Part shown: in pieces, positions 14,614 through 23,358 of the stretch | Layout of the letters: every line of letters starts with the position of its first letter | Numbering within the stretch: position 1 is the stretch's first letter | DNA from: Actinoallomurus iriomotensis | GTDB lineage: Bacteria > Actinomycetota > Actinomycetes > Streptosporangiales > Streptosporangiaceae | DNA length: 64,000 bases | Reading direction: 5' to 3' | NCBI RefSeq assembly: GCF_030269445.1 | Contig: NZ_BSTJ01000008.1 | Span: forward strand, 496,001 to 560,000 | The notes under the pieces: generated by a model | What the model was told of the DNA's origin: nothing | Database searches by the model: none | The model's input: the letters and a program-made list of their open reading frames with translations, nothing else | Made by a program: the position numbers and the translations under genes

Positions 14614-16627
14614 GTGACCCCTTCGATTCGGCGTTCTGTTCGGCGTACGGACGGCGAACGGCGCCCGGTGCGGCCGGCTCCGGACGCCCCTTGAGGCGGT
14701 CGGAGGAGGCCAGCTGCCAGGGGACGCTCGTCACCATCACACCGGGCACGAAGAGCAGGCGCGTCTTGAGCCGCAGCGCGCTCTGGTTGTGCAGCAGGTG
14801 CTCCCACCAGTGTCCCACGACATATTCGGGCAGGAACACGGTCACGACGTCGCGCGGGCTGCGCCGCCGGACGCTCTTGACGTACTCCAGGATCGGCCGC
14901 GTGATCTCCCGGTACGGCGAGTCGAGGATCTTCAGCGGCACCGGCAGCTCGTGAGCGTCCCAGGCCTCCTGCAGCTCGCCGGACTCCTCCGGGTCGACCG
15001 CGACGGTGACCGCCTCGATCGTGGAGGGGCGGGTGGCCCGCGCGTACGACAGGGCGCGCAGCGTCGGCTTGTGGATCTTGGAGACGAGGACGATGGCGTG
15101 GTTGCGGGGCGGCAGCGCGACGTCCTCGCCGGTGACGACCAGTTCGGTGGCGATCCGGTCGTAGTGGCGCCGGATGCCCCGCATCATCAGGAACAGCACC
15201 GCCATGGCCACACAGGCGATCCAGGCGCCGAGCAGGAACTTCGTGATGAGGACCACGATCAGCACGATCCCGGTGACCACGCCGCCGAAGGCGTTGATCG
15301 CGCGGGAGGTCTTCATCCGGCGGCGCTTGCTCCGGTCGGTCTCGGTGCGCAGCAGGCGGTTCCAGTGGCGGACCATGCCGGTCTGGCTGACCGTGAAGGA
15401 CACGAACACGCCGACGATGTAGAGCTGGATCAGCGCGGTCACCGACGCGTCGTACGCGTAGATGAGCAGGCCCGCCAGGGTGCCGAGGATGATGATGCCG
15501 TTGCTGAACGCGAGCCGGTCGCCGCGCGTGTGCAGCTGACGGGGCAGGTAGCGGTTCTGGGCGAGCACCGAGCCGAGCACCGGGAAGCCGTTGAACGCGG
15601 TGTTGGCCGCCAGGGCGAGGATCAGGGCGGTCATCACGGTCACGTACGCGAAGCCGAGCGGGAAGTTGCTGAAGACCGTGTGGGCCACCTGGGCGACGAC
15701 CGGGTCCTGGTCCGAGACGTCGCGCCCGGCCTTGTCGATCAGGTGGGTGCCGAGGTTCGGGTCGGCGAACTTGGCCTTGGTGATGTACGCGAGCGCGACG
15801 ATGCCGCCGAACATCGAGGCCGCCACGGCACCGAGCAGAAGCAGCGTCGTCGCGGCGTTCTTGCCCTTCGGCCGGCGGAAGGCCGGGACCCCGTTGCTGA
15901 TCGCCTCGACGCCCGTCAGGGCCGCGCAGCCGGAGGAGAACGCGCGCAGCAGCAGGAAGACGAGCGCGAACCCGCCGACGCCGACCTCGTGCCCCTTGAT
16001 GGTCAGGTCGGCCGTCTCGGCGTGCAGGTGCGCGCCGAACGCCAGGCGGGTCAGGCCCCACAGCAGCATCACGAAGACGCCGAACATGAACAGATACGTG
16101 GGAATCGCGAAGGCGACGCCGGACTCGCGGATTCCCCGCAAATTCATGATCGTCAAAATCGCCACGATGGCGATCGCCGCGAGGACCTTGTGGGGCTGCA
16201 GAAAGTGGATGAGGGCGCCGAGGTTCTCCACGCCGGAGGACACCGACACCGCGACCGTCATCACGTAGTCGACGAGCAGCGCGCTCGCCACCACGATGCC
16301 GGAGTTGTTGCCGAGGTTGGTGGTGGCGACCTCGAAGTCGCCGCCGCCGCTGGTGTAGGCACGGACGTTCTGCCGGTACGACGCCACCACCGTGAGAAGG
16401 ATCACCACGACGGCGCCGGCCACCCACGGAGTGAAGTGATAGGTCGCCAGGCCCGCGATACCGAGGGCGATGAGGATCTCCTGTGGCGCGTACGCCACGG
16501 AGGACAGGGCGTCGCTGGCGAAGACGGGCAGGGCGACCGTCTTGGGGAGCGTTTGCTCGTGCTGCTGGGCGCTGCGGAGCGCCCTGCCGAGCAGGAGCCT
16601 CTTGACGAGGTCGGGAGCCTTCGACAC
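14591..16627 (-). CDS. APC-superfamily permease, KimA-like (second paralogue)
   Basis: Transporter of 678 residues with twelve predicted helices and a cytoplasmic tail (NHAIVLVSKIHKPTLRALSYA to YVVGHWWEHLLHNQSA), close to the protein at 4836. It is divergent from two TrkA proteins, which bind nucleotides and gate potassium transporters, so a role in K+ uptake is likely. The GTG at 16627 is chosen because family members start just before APDLVKRLLLGRALR. A -10-like TACCAT (16635-16640) ends seven bases upstream and there is no ribosome site, consistent with a leaderless message. An ATG at 16675 is the alternative. Confidence 0.88.
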   Translation of the reverse strand: MSKAPDLVKRLLLGRALRSAQQHEQTLPKTVALPVFASDALSSVAYAPQEILIALGIAGLATYHFTPWVAGAVVVILLTVVASYRQNVRAYTSGGGDFEVATTNLGNNSGIVVASALLVDYVMTVAVSVSSGVENLGALIHFLQPHKVLAAIAIVAILTIMNLRGIRESGVAFAIPTYLFMFGVFVMLLWGLTRLAFGAHLHAETADLTIKGHEVGVGGFALVFLLLRAFSSGCAALTGVEAISNGVPAFRRPKGKNAATTLLLLGAVAASMFGGIVALAYITKAKFADPNLGTHLIDKAGRDVSDQDPVVAQVAHTVFSNFPLGFAYVTVMTALILALAANTAFNGFPVLGSVLAQNRYLPRQLHTRGDRLAFSNGIIILGTLAGLLIYAYDASVTALIQLYIVGVFVSFTVSQTGMVRHWNRLLRTETDRSKRRRMKTSRAINAFGGVVTGIVLIVVLITKFLLGAWIACVAMAVLFLMMRGIRRHYDRIATELVVTGEDVALPPRNHAIVLVSKIHKPTLRALSYARATRPSTIEAVTVAVDPEESGELQEAWDAHELPVPLKILDSPYREITRPILEYVKSVRRRSPRDVVTVFLPEYVVGHWWEHLLHNQSALRLKTRLLFVPGVMVTSVPWQLASSDRLKGRPEPAAPGAVRRPYAEQNAESKGSRAAGGIV

Positions 16628-16634
16628 GTCGGTG

Positions 16635-16710
16635 ATGGTAGTCGGTAACGGGACCGTGAAAACCCATCGTGGCATGGGCAAGTAAAACAGTGGAACCCAC
16701 GGACGGGTTC
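16635..16710 (-). promoter_or_regulatory. Divergent permease/trkA control region with two inverted repeats
   Basis: Inverted repeats CCCAT-N6-ATGGG (16663-16678) and GAACCC-N6-GGGTTC (16693-16710) have centres 31 bp apart, about three helical turns. A -10-like TACCAT for the permease is at 16635-16640 on the minus strand. They could form a paired operator for the divergent genes. No regulator is identified. Confidence 0.4.
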
Positions 16711-16797
16711 AGGAGTTCTAACCCGCGCCCGGCCATGTGTAGGTTTCTCAGGTCAAGACGGAGCCAAGCGGACCGGACGGCGCCGGAAAGGACGACC

Positions 16798-17466
16798 GTG
16801 CACATCGTGATCATGGGGTGCGGGCGTGTCGGATCGACACTCGCCCACATCCTTGAGGATAAAGGCCACAGCGTGGCCATCATCGATCAGAGCCCTGAGG
16901 CGTTCCGGCGGCTGCGCGGAGGTTTCAAGGGCCGCCGTGTCAACGGTTTCGGCTTCGACCGCGACGTTCTCGTGGACGCCGGAATCGAACAGGCGTCCGC
17001 GTTCGTCGCGGTGAGCAGTGGCGACAATTCCAACATCATTTCCGCTCGCGTGGCGCGGGAGACCTTCGGCGTGGAGAACGTCGTGGCCCGCATCTACGAC
17101 CCCCGCCGTGCCGAGGTGTACCAGCGGCTCGGCATCCCCACGGTGGCGACCGTGCGCTGGACCGCCGACCAGATGCTGCGCCGGCTCCTTCCCGAGGGTC
17201 CCGCGCCGCTGTGGCGCGACCCGACCGGCGAGGTCGTGCTCGCCGAGGTGCAGATCGACCCCAAGTGGGTGGGCGCGAAGGTGTCCGTGCTGGAGGACGC
17301 CGCGAAGACCCGCGTGACCTTCCTCAACCGGATGGGCGAGGCGCTGGTCCCCGATCCCGACACCGTCATCCAGGACGGCGACGTGGTCCACGTCATGGCC
17401 GCCGCGGGCGAGATGGAGCGCATCAACGACGCCGTGTCACAGCGGCCCGAGGAGAAGGCGGAGTAA
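16798..17466 (+). CDS. trkA: TrkA-type potassium uptake regulatory subunit (first of pair)
   Basis: Cytosolic subunit of 222 residues. An N-terminal RCK Rossmann domain has the NAD-binding loop VIMGCGRVGSTLAHILEDKG and acidic IIDQ. A C-terminal RCK_C domain spans about 140-215. It would sense nucleotides and control a membrane K+ transporter, here probably the divergent permease. The GTG at 16798 is preferred because GGAAAGGA precedes it by a few bases. It touches the next trkA gene (TAATG). Confidence 0.92.
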   Translation: MHIVIMGCGRVGSTLAHILEDKGHSVAIIDQSPEAFRRLRGGFKGRRVNGFGFDRDVLVDAGIEQASAFVAVSSGDNSNIISARVARETFGVENVVARIYDPRRAEVYQRLGIPTVATVRWTADQMLRRLLPEGPAPLWRDPTGEVVLAEVQIDPKWVGAKVSVLEDAAKTRVTFLNRMGEALVPDPDTVIQDGDVVHVMAAAGEMERINDAVSQRPEEKAE

Positions 17467-18125
17467 TGCGGGTCGCCATCGCCGGCGCCGGAGCGGTCGG
17501 CCGCTCCATCGCCCAGGAGCTCCTGGAGAACGGCCACGAGGTCCTTCTCATCGACAAGAACCCCCGTTCGATCAAGGTCGAGGCCGTCGCGCAGGCGGAG
17601 TGGCTGCTCGCCGACGCGTGCGAGATCGCCTCGCTGGACGACGCCGGGCTCGAACGCTGCCACGTCGTCGTGGCCGCGAGCGGAGACGACAAGGTCAACC
17701 TCGTGGTCTCCCTGCTGGCCAAGACGGAGTACGGCGTCCCGCGCGTGGTGGCGCGCATCAACCACCCCAAGAACGAATGGCTCTTCAACGAGTCCTGGGG
17801 CGTGGACGTCGCGGTCTCCACCCCGCGCCTGATGTCCGCGCTCGTCGAGGAGGCCGTGAGCGTCGGCGACCTCGTACGGCTGATGACGTTCCGCCAGGGC
17901 GAGGCCAACCTGGTCGAGCTGACGCTGCCCGAGGACGCTCCGCTCGTCGGCCAGCTCGTCGGCTCGGTCTCGTGGCCGCAGGACACCGCGCTGGTCGCGA
18001 TCCTTCGCGAGGGCCGGGTGCTGGTGCCCAGCCCCGACGACACGCTGGAGGGCGGCGACGAGCTGATGTTCGTCGCCAACCAGGACGTCGAGGACGAGCT
18101 GGGGGACCTGCTCTCCGCCCGCTGA
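17466..18125 (+). CDS. trkA: TrkA-type potassium uptake regulatory subunit (second of pair)
   Basis: RCK protein of 219 residues with nucleotide loop IAGAGAVGRSIAQELLENGHEV and acidic LLIDKN, then an RCK_C domain (about 135-215). It is co-translated with the first TrkA through a one-base stop/start overlap. The two probably form a heteromeric gating ring. A strong stem-loop follows at 18141. Confidence 0.93.
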   Translation: MRVAIAGAGAVGRSIAQELLENGHEVLLIDKNPRSIKVEAVAQAEWLLADACEIASLDDAGLERCHVVVAASGDDKVNLVVSLLAKTEYGVPRVVARINHPKNEWLFNESWGVDVAVSTPRLMSALVEEAVSVGDLVRLMTFRQGEANLVELTLPEDAPLVGQLVGSVSWPQDTALVAILREGRVLVPSPDDTLEGGDELMFVANQDVEDELGDLLSAR

Positions 18126-18140
18126 CCCGACTCGCCGCGT

Positions 18141-18172
18141 GAGGGCGGCCCGCCGAGGTGCGGGCCGCCCTC
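18141..18172 (+). terminator. Stem-loop terminator after trkA pair
   Basis: Perfect 13-bp stem GAGGGCGGCCCGC / GCGGGCCGCCCTC with a six-base loop and no T-tract, common in high-GC actinobacteria. Confidence 0.75.
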
Positions 18173-18246
18173 GCGCGTCTCCGGGCCGAAGCGGTTACAC
18201 TCCGTAGTCACTCCAGTACGACGAGGTATGCGTTTTGGAGACGACT

Positions 18247-18726
18247 ATGCGAATCATTCTCGTGGTTTTGGTCCTGGCGCTCGGAGCGTGTTCTTCGGGT
18301 GGCCATTCGGCGGGTGGATCGAAAGGCCATTCTTTGTCACCGCTGCCCGCGCCGGTGGCGACGGGTCCGGCATTCGGTTCGCCGCGTGCCACGGCGCCGG
18401 TCACGACACCGCCGCCGGATGACGAACCCGGTGAGGACGCGCCGGAACACTCGGGGCCGCACAAGGTGACGTTCGCCATCCGGGGCAACGGGCGAGCGTC
18501 CGTCTCGTTCACCGCACCGGACGGACGTCACCGTCGCATGGTGGTGTCGCCGCCCTGGAGCAGGACCTTCACCGTCAATGACGGCCAGAAGGTCGACGTG
18601 AACGCCCACGGCACGGGTTCCGGCGAGCTGACCTGCACGCTCAGCGTCGACGGCGAACTGGTCAAGAGCGCCACCAGCTCCGGTGGCTCCTCGACCGTCG
18701 ACTGCGGGGACAGCCTCGGGTTCTGA
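18247..18726 (+). CDS. Lipoprotein with MmpS-like C-terminal domain
   Basis: Lipoprotein of 159 residues. The signal peptide ends in lipobox LALGAC, with Cys about residue 15. A Pro/Ser/Thr/Gly-rich linker (about 20-75) leads to a beta-rich domain (VTFAIRGNGRASVSF, WSRTFTVNDGQKVDVNAHG, ELTCTLSVDG, STVDCGDSLGF) resembling MmpS-type transport accessory proteins, with two Cys for a disulfide. ATG 18247 has GGAG seven bases upstream. A fragment of a paralogue's C-terminus lies at 11929-12035. Confidence 0.78.
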   Translation: MRIILVVLVLALGACSSGGHSAGGSKGHSLSPLPAPVATGPAFGSPRATAPVTTPPPDDEPGEDAPEHSGPHKVTFAIRGNGRASVSFTAPDGRHRRMVVSPPWSRTFTVNDGQKVDVNAHGTGSGELTCTLSVDGELVKSATSSGGSSTVDCGDSLGF

Positions 18727-18732
18727 GGTCGT

Positions 18733-18942
18733 TCAGGCGGACGGCCGCGTGTCCCCGGCCGCGCGGGCGAGGTCGGGCCGGTGGCTGTGGGGGGCCAGGT
18801 AGGCGGAGACGGCGACGAGGACCGTCGTGATCGCGGCCGCCACTTCGGCGGGAATGTCGACGCCGGCCAGCCGCAGGACCCACACGAGGATCGTCACGAT
18901 GGCGCCGGCGAGTGTGGCCGCGGTGACCTTTTTCTCGGGCAC
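18733..18942 (-). CDS. Small holin-like membrane protein
   Basis: Peptide of 69 residues with two hydrophobic helices (LAGAIVTILVWVLRLAGVDI and AAAITTVLVAVSAYLA) and a polar tail. The pattern resembles actinophage holins and chromosomal holin-like peptides. AAGGAAGAG precedes the GTG start. No lysin or other phage gene is nearby, so an independent envelope role is possible. Confidence 0.65.
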   Translation of the reverse strand: MPEKKVTAATLAGAIVTILVWVLRLAGVDIPAEVAAAITTVLVAVSAYLAPHSHRPDLARAAGDTRPSA

Positions 18943-19142
18943 TGGTCTCTTCCTTTTGGTCGAAAGGCCGTCAAAGGAAACTATCGCCGAGTGCCGTGGT
19001 CGTTACGGGCCTTCGTTGTGCGGGCGGGTTTTTACCATCACTGTTTGTGACGACACGCCGACGCGCTGCTATGAGTTCGCCTCCTCGGACGGCTAAAACG
19101 GGGCGTTGACAACAGCGTCTGAGCAGGTCACGGGGGACACGA

Positions 19143-21401
19143 ATGATCGACATTTCTGGCCGCGCCGTGCGTGCCGGAATGCGGAGTATCACCGCGGTGG
19201 CAGCGGCGTCATGTTTCGCCGTCATGCCGCAGGTGACGACCAGCGCGTCCGCGCACACCGGCGGCAAGGCCGGCAGAGCGCACGACCGTACGACTCCGCA
19301 CCGGGACCACGACGGCCACGAGGGGCGCGACGCGCGCGACCGCGAACGCGGGCGTGCCGACGTCGTGGTCGACACCAAGGGGCCGCGCGGGGCGATCGTC
19401 CCGGGCAGGACCTACAACTGGCCGTTCGAGGTGACCAACCGGGGCACCATCCCGGCGCGGGACGTCGCCCTGCGGACCACGCCGGACAAGAACCTCAAGG
19501 TGCTGGCCGCGCCGCCGAAGTGCCGCTGGCGCGAGGCCGGTCCGCTCGTCTGCCACATCGGTCTGCTCCCGCAGGGAAAGACCCGGCACGGCGTCATCAC
19601 CGCCACGGTCGTCCCGCCCGCACGCACCGGCGGCAAGGCACAGCGGGAGCCCGTCCGGCTGCGTAACCCCATCCAGGTGTCGTGGCACAACGCGCCGGCG
19701 CCGGAGCGGCGGCTCGCCGCCTTCCCGCCGGTGGACGTCTCACCGGACGGCTCGGACACCGGCGCGGCGGCGACGGACAAGCTTCCGTACCCGCTCATGG
19801 TGACCGAGCACGGCCCGGGGACCGCCGAGTCCGTCGTCGTACGGAGCCCGATCGGGGCGCCCGCCGCCGACGGCCCGTGCTCGCTCGGCGCGCTGCCGGA
19901 CAAGGCCGCCGGTAAGACCACCGCGGTCAAGCCGGAGTTCGGCTCCTGCGCCGCCAAGCAGGACGATCCCACGGCGTGCGGGTGCGGCGCGGTCGCGCAG
20001 GAGCGCCCGTCCTCGGACCTGCCGACGGAGAACGCGGTCATCCCGAGCCGTCCTTCCACGTCCGGCGTCCCGGTCTCGGCGCCGTGCGGCGCGGTGGCGA
20101 GCCGTCCGTACGTCGTCACGAACCGCCCGGCGACCTCGTGCGCCGGTGCGCAGGACCGGCCCGAGGCCGGGGTGGGCACCTCCGTGCAGGCGCCGTCCGT
20201 GGCCGACGAGCCGGCGACGACGCCGTGCGGCGCCGCGGCGGCCAAGCCGGTCGTGGTGCCCGAGCGTCCGGCGAAGGTCCCGCCGTGCGCCCTGGGCGAG
20301 CAGGCCGGGCAGGGCACGCCCGCCGCCGCGCCGTCCGCGTCCACCGCGGACAAGCCGGCCGCCGACAAGGCACAGGACAGGCCGGTCACCACGCCGTGCG
20401 GCGCGGCGGCCGACCGTCCGGTCATCCTGCCCGCCCGCCCGGTGATCGTGCCGGAGAGCCCGGCGGCGGTTCCGCCGTGCGCCGCCGGCAAGCCGGCCGC
20501 GGCGCCGTCGGCGCCGACCACGTCGGCCGTCGACCAGCACGCCGACAAGCCGGCCACGGACAAGTCCGCTCCGGCCACCGACACGTCCACTCCGGTCGCG
20601 GACAAGGGCGACAAGGCCACGGACAAGGCCGCCGGCAAGAACGACGCGCCCGTCACCACGCCGTGCGGCGCCGCGGCGTCCCGGCCGGTGGACGTTCCCG
20701 GACAGCCGGTCGTCGTGCCGAACATGCCGGCGATCCCGCCGTGCGCGCAGAAGTGGCCGAGTTCCTGCGGCTGCCTGCACTCCGCCGACGTCCCGGCGGC
20801 GCCCGCCGCCGAGCCCGTGGTCCCGGAGACGCCGGCCGCCGGTCCGGCGCAGTCCGACACCGCACCGTGCGCCGCGGCGGACAAGCCGATGGCGGGCAAG
20901 ACCGTTTCCGACCTGCCCGCAGGCCCGTCCTGCGCGCAGGAGACACCGGCCGCCGTGCACGAGGAGCCGGGCACCACGCCCGAGACCATCGCGCCGATGA
21001 CGCCGCTGACCGGTCCGGGCAAGGCCGCGCACCACCCGCTGGGCCGGCCGCACCACCCGCTCGCCCGGCCGCATCACCACCCGCTGAGCTCGGGCCGTGC
21101 CCGCCGTGACTGCGTGCGGCAGGGCGCCGGGTTCGTCTGCCCGCTCGGCGCCGGGCCGCACCACCCGCAGGTGCACAACCTCGGGGCGCCCGGCCACCCG
21201 CACGGGCTCCACTGCGGTGGCGCCGGGAGTGCCGCCTGCCACGTCCGGGCCGCGCGGCCGGTGCCGGTGCGGGAGGCCCCGGGCCGTGCGCTGCCGACCA
21301 CCGGTAGCTCCTCGGCGCTGTTCGCCCTGACGGGCCTCGGCCTCGCAGGCGCCGGCGTGGTGCTGTACCGGCTCAGCCGGACGCGCCGCGAAGACGGCTG
21401 A
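19143..21401 (+). CDS. Cys- and Pro-rich LPXTG-type surface protein
   Basis: Exported protein of 752 residues. A signal sequence occupies the first 40 residues, a DUF11-like beta domain about 75-190, and then a long Pro/Ala/Lys-rich region with degenerate repeats of the type TTPCGAAA-RPV--P--P-PPCA. Four repeats are clear (near 20080, 20218, 20388 and 20655) plus related Cys motifs (CGCGAV, CGCLHS). The C-terminus has sorting signal LPTTG (about residue 717), a hydrophobic helix and an RRED-type charged tail. It should be anchored to the wall by a sortase; two sortases lie at 57-58 kb. GGGGG precedes the ATG. The many Cys in PCG triplets are unusual and could bind metal or form disulfides. 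Confidence 0.82.
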   Translation: MIDISGRAVRAGMRSITAVAAASCFAVMPQVTTSASAHTGGKAGRAHDRTTPHRDHDGHEGRDARDRERGRADVVVDTKGPRGAIVPGRTYNWPFEVTNRGTIPARDVALRTTPDKNLKVLAAPPKCRWREAGPLVCHIGLLPQGKTRHGVITATVVPPARTGGKAQREPVRLRNPIQVSWHNAPAPERRLAAFPPVDVSPDGSDTGAAATDKLPYPLMVTEHGPGTAESVVVRSPIGAPAADGPCSLGALPDKAAGKTTAVKPEFGSCAAKQDDPTACGCGAVAQERPSSDLPTENAVIPSRPSTSGVPVSAPCGAVASRPYVVTNRPATSCAGAQDRPEAGVGTSVQAPSVADEPATTPCGAAAAKPVVVPERPAKVPPCALGEQAGQGTPAAAPSASTADKPAADKAQDRPVTTPCGAAADRPVILPARPVIVPESPAAVPPCAAGKPAAAPSAPTTSAVDQHADKPATDKSAPATDTSTPVADKGDKATDKAAGKNDAPVTTPCGAAASRPVDVPGQPVVVPNMPAIPPCAQKWPSSCGCLHSADVPAAPAAEPVVPETPAAGPAQSDTAPCAAADKPMAGKTVSDLPAGPSCAQETPAAVHEEPGTTPETIAPMTPLTGPGKAAHHPLGRPHHPLARPHHHPLSSGRARRDCVRQGAGFVCPLGAGPHHPQVHNLGAPGHPHGLHCGGAGSAACHVRAARPVPVREAPGRALPTTGSSSALFALTGLGLAGAGVVLYRLSRTRREDG

Positions 21402-21405
21402 AAGA

Positions 21406-21449
21406 CGCCCGGGAACCCTCGCCCGTCAGTGAGTGAGGGTTCCCGGGCG
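21406..21449 (+). terminator. Stem-loop terminator after the surface protein
   Basis: Perfect 15-bp stem CGCCCGGGAACCCTC / GAGGGTTCCCGGGCG with a 14-base loop, beginning 5 bases after the stop codon. Confidence 0.8.
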
Positions 21450-21552
21450 GCCGTACGGGACCGCCCGGAACCTCGCACACCGAGGGTCCGGGCGGTCTCG
21501 CGTCCACGGGACGCGGACCCGGTGGTGCGGGCCGAGGCAGCGGGGGAGCAGG

Positions 21553-22491
21553 ATGGGGACCATGCTTTTGCGGATCTTCACCGAGCCCCAGCAGGGCGCC
21601 GGATACGAAACCCTGCTCCGCGTCGCCAAGGCCACCGAAGAGTGCGGCTTCGACGCGTTCTTCCGCTCCGACCACTACCTGAAGATGGGGGACGTCAGCG
21701 GGCTGCCGGGTCCGTCGGACGCCTGGATCACCCTGGCCGGCCTGGCCAGGGAGACCCGGCGCGTCCGGCTGGGGACCCTGGTGACCGCCGCGACGTTCCG
21801 GCTCCCGGGCCCGCTCGCCATCTCCGTGGCGAACGTCGACGACATGAGCGGAGGGCGCGTCGAGCTGGGTCTGGGCACCGGCTGGTTCGACAGCGAGCAC
21901 ACGGCGTACGGGATCCCGTTCCCCGGCCTGGCCGAGCGGTTCGACCGTCTCGAGGAGCAGCTGGCGATCGTCACGGGCCTGTGGGAGACGCCCGAAGACC
22001 AGACGTTCGACTACCAGGGCACGTACTACCAGGTGACCGACTCCCCGGCCCTGCCGAAGCCGGCCCAGCGGCCGCGACCGCCGATCATCATCGGCGGGGT
22101 GGGCGCCAAGCGCACGCCCCGCCTCGCCGCGCGCTACGCCGACGAGTACAACGTGCCGTTCCACTCGATCGCCGACACCGGCGCGGCGTACGAGCGGGTG
22201 CGCGCCGCCGCCGAGAGCGGCGGACGGGAGCGCGGGCCGATCGTCCTGTCGGCCGCGCAGGTCGTCTGCTGCGGGCGTGACGAGGCCGAGCTTCGCCGGC
22301 GCGCCGACGCGATCGGCCGTTCGCTCGACGACCTGCGGGAGAACGGCCTGGCCGGCACCCCGGCCGAGATCGTCGACAAGATCGGCCGGTACGGCGAGCT
22401 CGGCGCCGAGCGGATCTACCTCCAGACCCTGGACCTGGAGGACCTGGACCACCTCGAGCTCCTCGCGAGCGACGTCCTTCCCCAGGTCTGA
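21553..22491 (+). CDS. LLM-class F420-dependent oxidoreductase
   Basis: Luciferase-like TIM-barrel oxidoreductase of 312 residues. Family motifs include AKATEECGFDAFFRSDHY, RLGTLVTAATFRLPGPLAI, VELGLGTGWFDSEH and PIIIGGVGAKRTPRLAARYADE. Such enzymes use reduced F420 (or FMN) to reduce diverse substrates. The ATG at 21553 follows GGGGGAG; a second ATG at 21562 is possible. A strong hairpin ends the gene and the next gene is a TetR regulator. Confidence 0.9.
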   Translation: MGTMLLRIFTEPQQGAGYETLLRVAKATEECGFDAFFRSDHYLKMGDVSGLPGPSDAWITLAGLARETRRVRLGTLVTAATFRLPGPLAISVANVDDMSGGRVELGLGTGWFDSEHTAYGIPFPGLAERFDRLEEQLAIVTGLWETPEDQTFDYQGTYYQVTDSPALPKPAQRPRPPIIIGGVGAKRTPRLAARYADEYNVPFHSIADTGAAYERVRAAAESGGRERGPIVLSAAQVVCCGRDEAELRRRADAIGRSLDDLRENGLAGTPAEIVDKIGRYGELGAERIYLQTLDLEDLDHLELLASDVLPQV

Positions 22492-22498
22492 CCGCCGC

Positions 22499-22531
22499 GA
22501 CCGCGCCGGGGCAGGTGTCCCCGGCGCGGTC
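22499..22531 (+). terminator. Stem-loop terminator after LLM gene
   Basis: Perfect 13-bp stem GACCGCGCCGGGG / CCCCGGCGCGGTC with a seven-base loop, 8 bases after the stop. Confidence 0.78.
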
Positions 22532-22581
22532 ATGGGAACATCGTTCGCCACGGGCACGCCGTTCGGGAAGGGAAGTGTGCC

Positions 22582-23316
22582 ATGACCGGGACGACCGAGA
22601 TCCCACCTCCGCCGTGGCGGCGTCCCCAGAAGCCCGCGCGTCAGCGCCGGCCCCTCAGCCAGGAGCTCATCGTCGACACGGCGATGCGGATCCTCGACGC
22701 CGAGGGTCTCGACGCGCTGAGCATGCGCCGGGTGGCGATGGAGCTCCAGACCGGCCCGGCGTCCCTGTACGCGCACGTCGCGAACAAGGACGAGCTGCTG
22801 GAGCTGATGATCGACCGGATCACCGGCGAGCTGGACGTGCCGGCCCCCGACCCGGACCGCTGGCAGGAACAGGTCGTCGAGGCGGGAATGGCGGCCCACC
22901 GGGTCTGGACCCGGCACCCCGGCATCGCCCGCGCCGCGCTCGCCAACATTCCCCTCGGCCCCAACGCCCTGCACTACACGGAGGCGATCCTCGCCCTCCT
23001 GCGCGCCGGGGGCGTGCCGGACGAGCGGGCGGGCATGTTCGTCGACCGGCTGTCGCTCTACATCCTCGCGGACGCCGTCGAGGACTCCCTGCACCGCGAA
23101 CGCCGTACGGAGGAGGAGACGCGGCAGTACTACGAGCAGGTCCGCGACTACTTCCACAGCCTGCCGGCCGACCGCTTCCCGGTCATCACCTCGATGGTGG
23201 GCGCGCTCGTCGACGGCGGCGGCGACGAACGCCTGCGGTACGGCCTGGAGCTCCTGGTCCGCGGCCTCGCCTCGTACGCGACCGGCCGGCGGGCTCCGGC
23301 CGACCGACCTGATTAA
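22582..23316 (+). CDS. TetR-family regulator with TetR_C-type C-terminal domain
   Basis: Repressor of 244 residues. The N-terminal helix-turn-helix is LSQELIVDTAMRILDAEGLD to GPASLYAHVANKDELLELM. The C-terminal part with VWTRHPGIARAAL resembles the TetR_C family seen in drug-responsive TetR proteins. GGGAAG precedes the ATG. Targets are unknown; adjacent candidates are the LLM gene upstream and the RNA-repair operon 43 bp downstream. Confidence 0.88.
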   Translation: MTGTTEIPPPPWRRPQKPARQRRPLSQELIVDTAMRILDAEGLDALSMRRVAMELQTGPASLYAHVANKDELLELMIDRITGELDVPAPDPDRWQEQVVEAGMAAHRVWTRHPGIARAALANIPLGPNALHYTEAILALLRAGGVPDERAGMFVDRLSLYILADAVEDSLHRERRTEEETRQYYEQVRDYFHSLPADRFPVITSMVGALVDGGGDERLRYGLELLVRGLASYATGRRAPADRPD

Positions 23317-23358
23317 TTCGATAGGTCCCTGTTCGCCGGGTCCGCGACACTGTCCGGT

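Noticed and set aside
18733-18942. Prophage remnant suggested by the holin-like peptide
   Set aside because: No lysin, tail, capsid, integrase or att site in the surrounding 10 kb.
19960-20780. Repeated PCG-coding segments as a CRISPR-like array
   Set aside because: Repeats are in-frame, degenerate and of variable spacing inside a protein gene; no cas genes.
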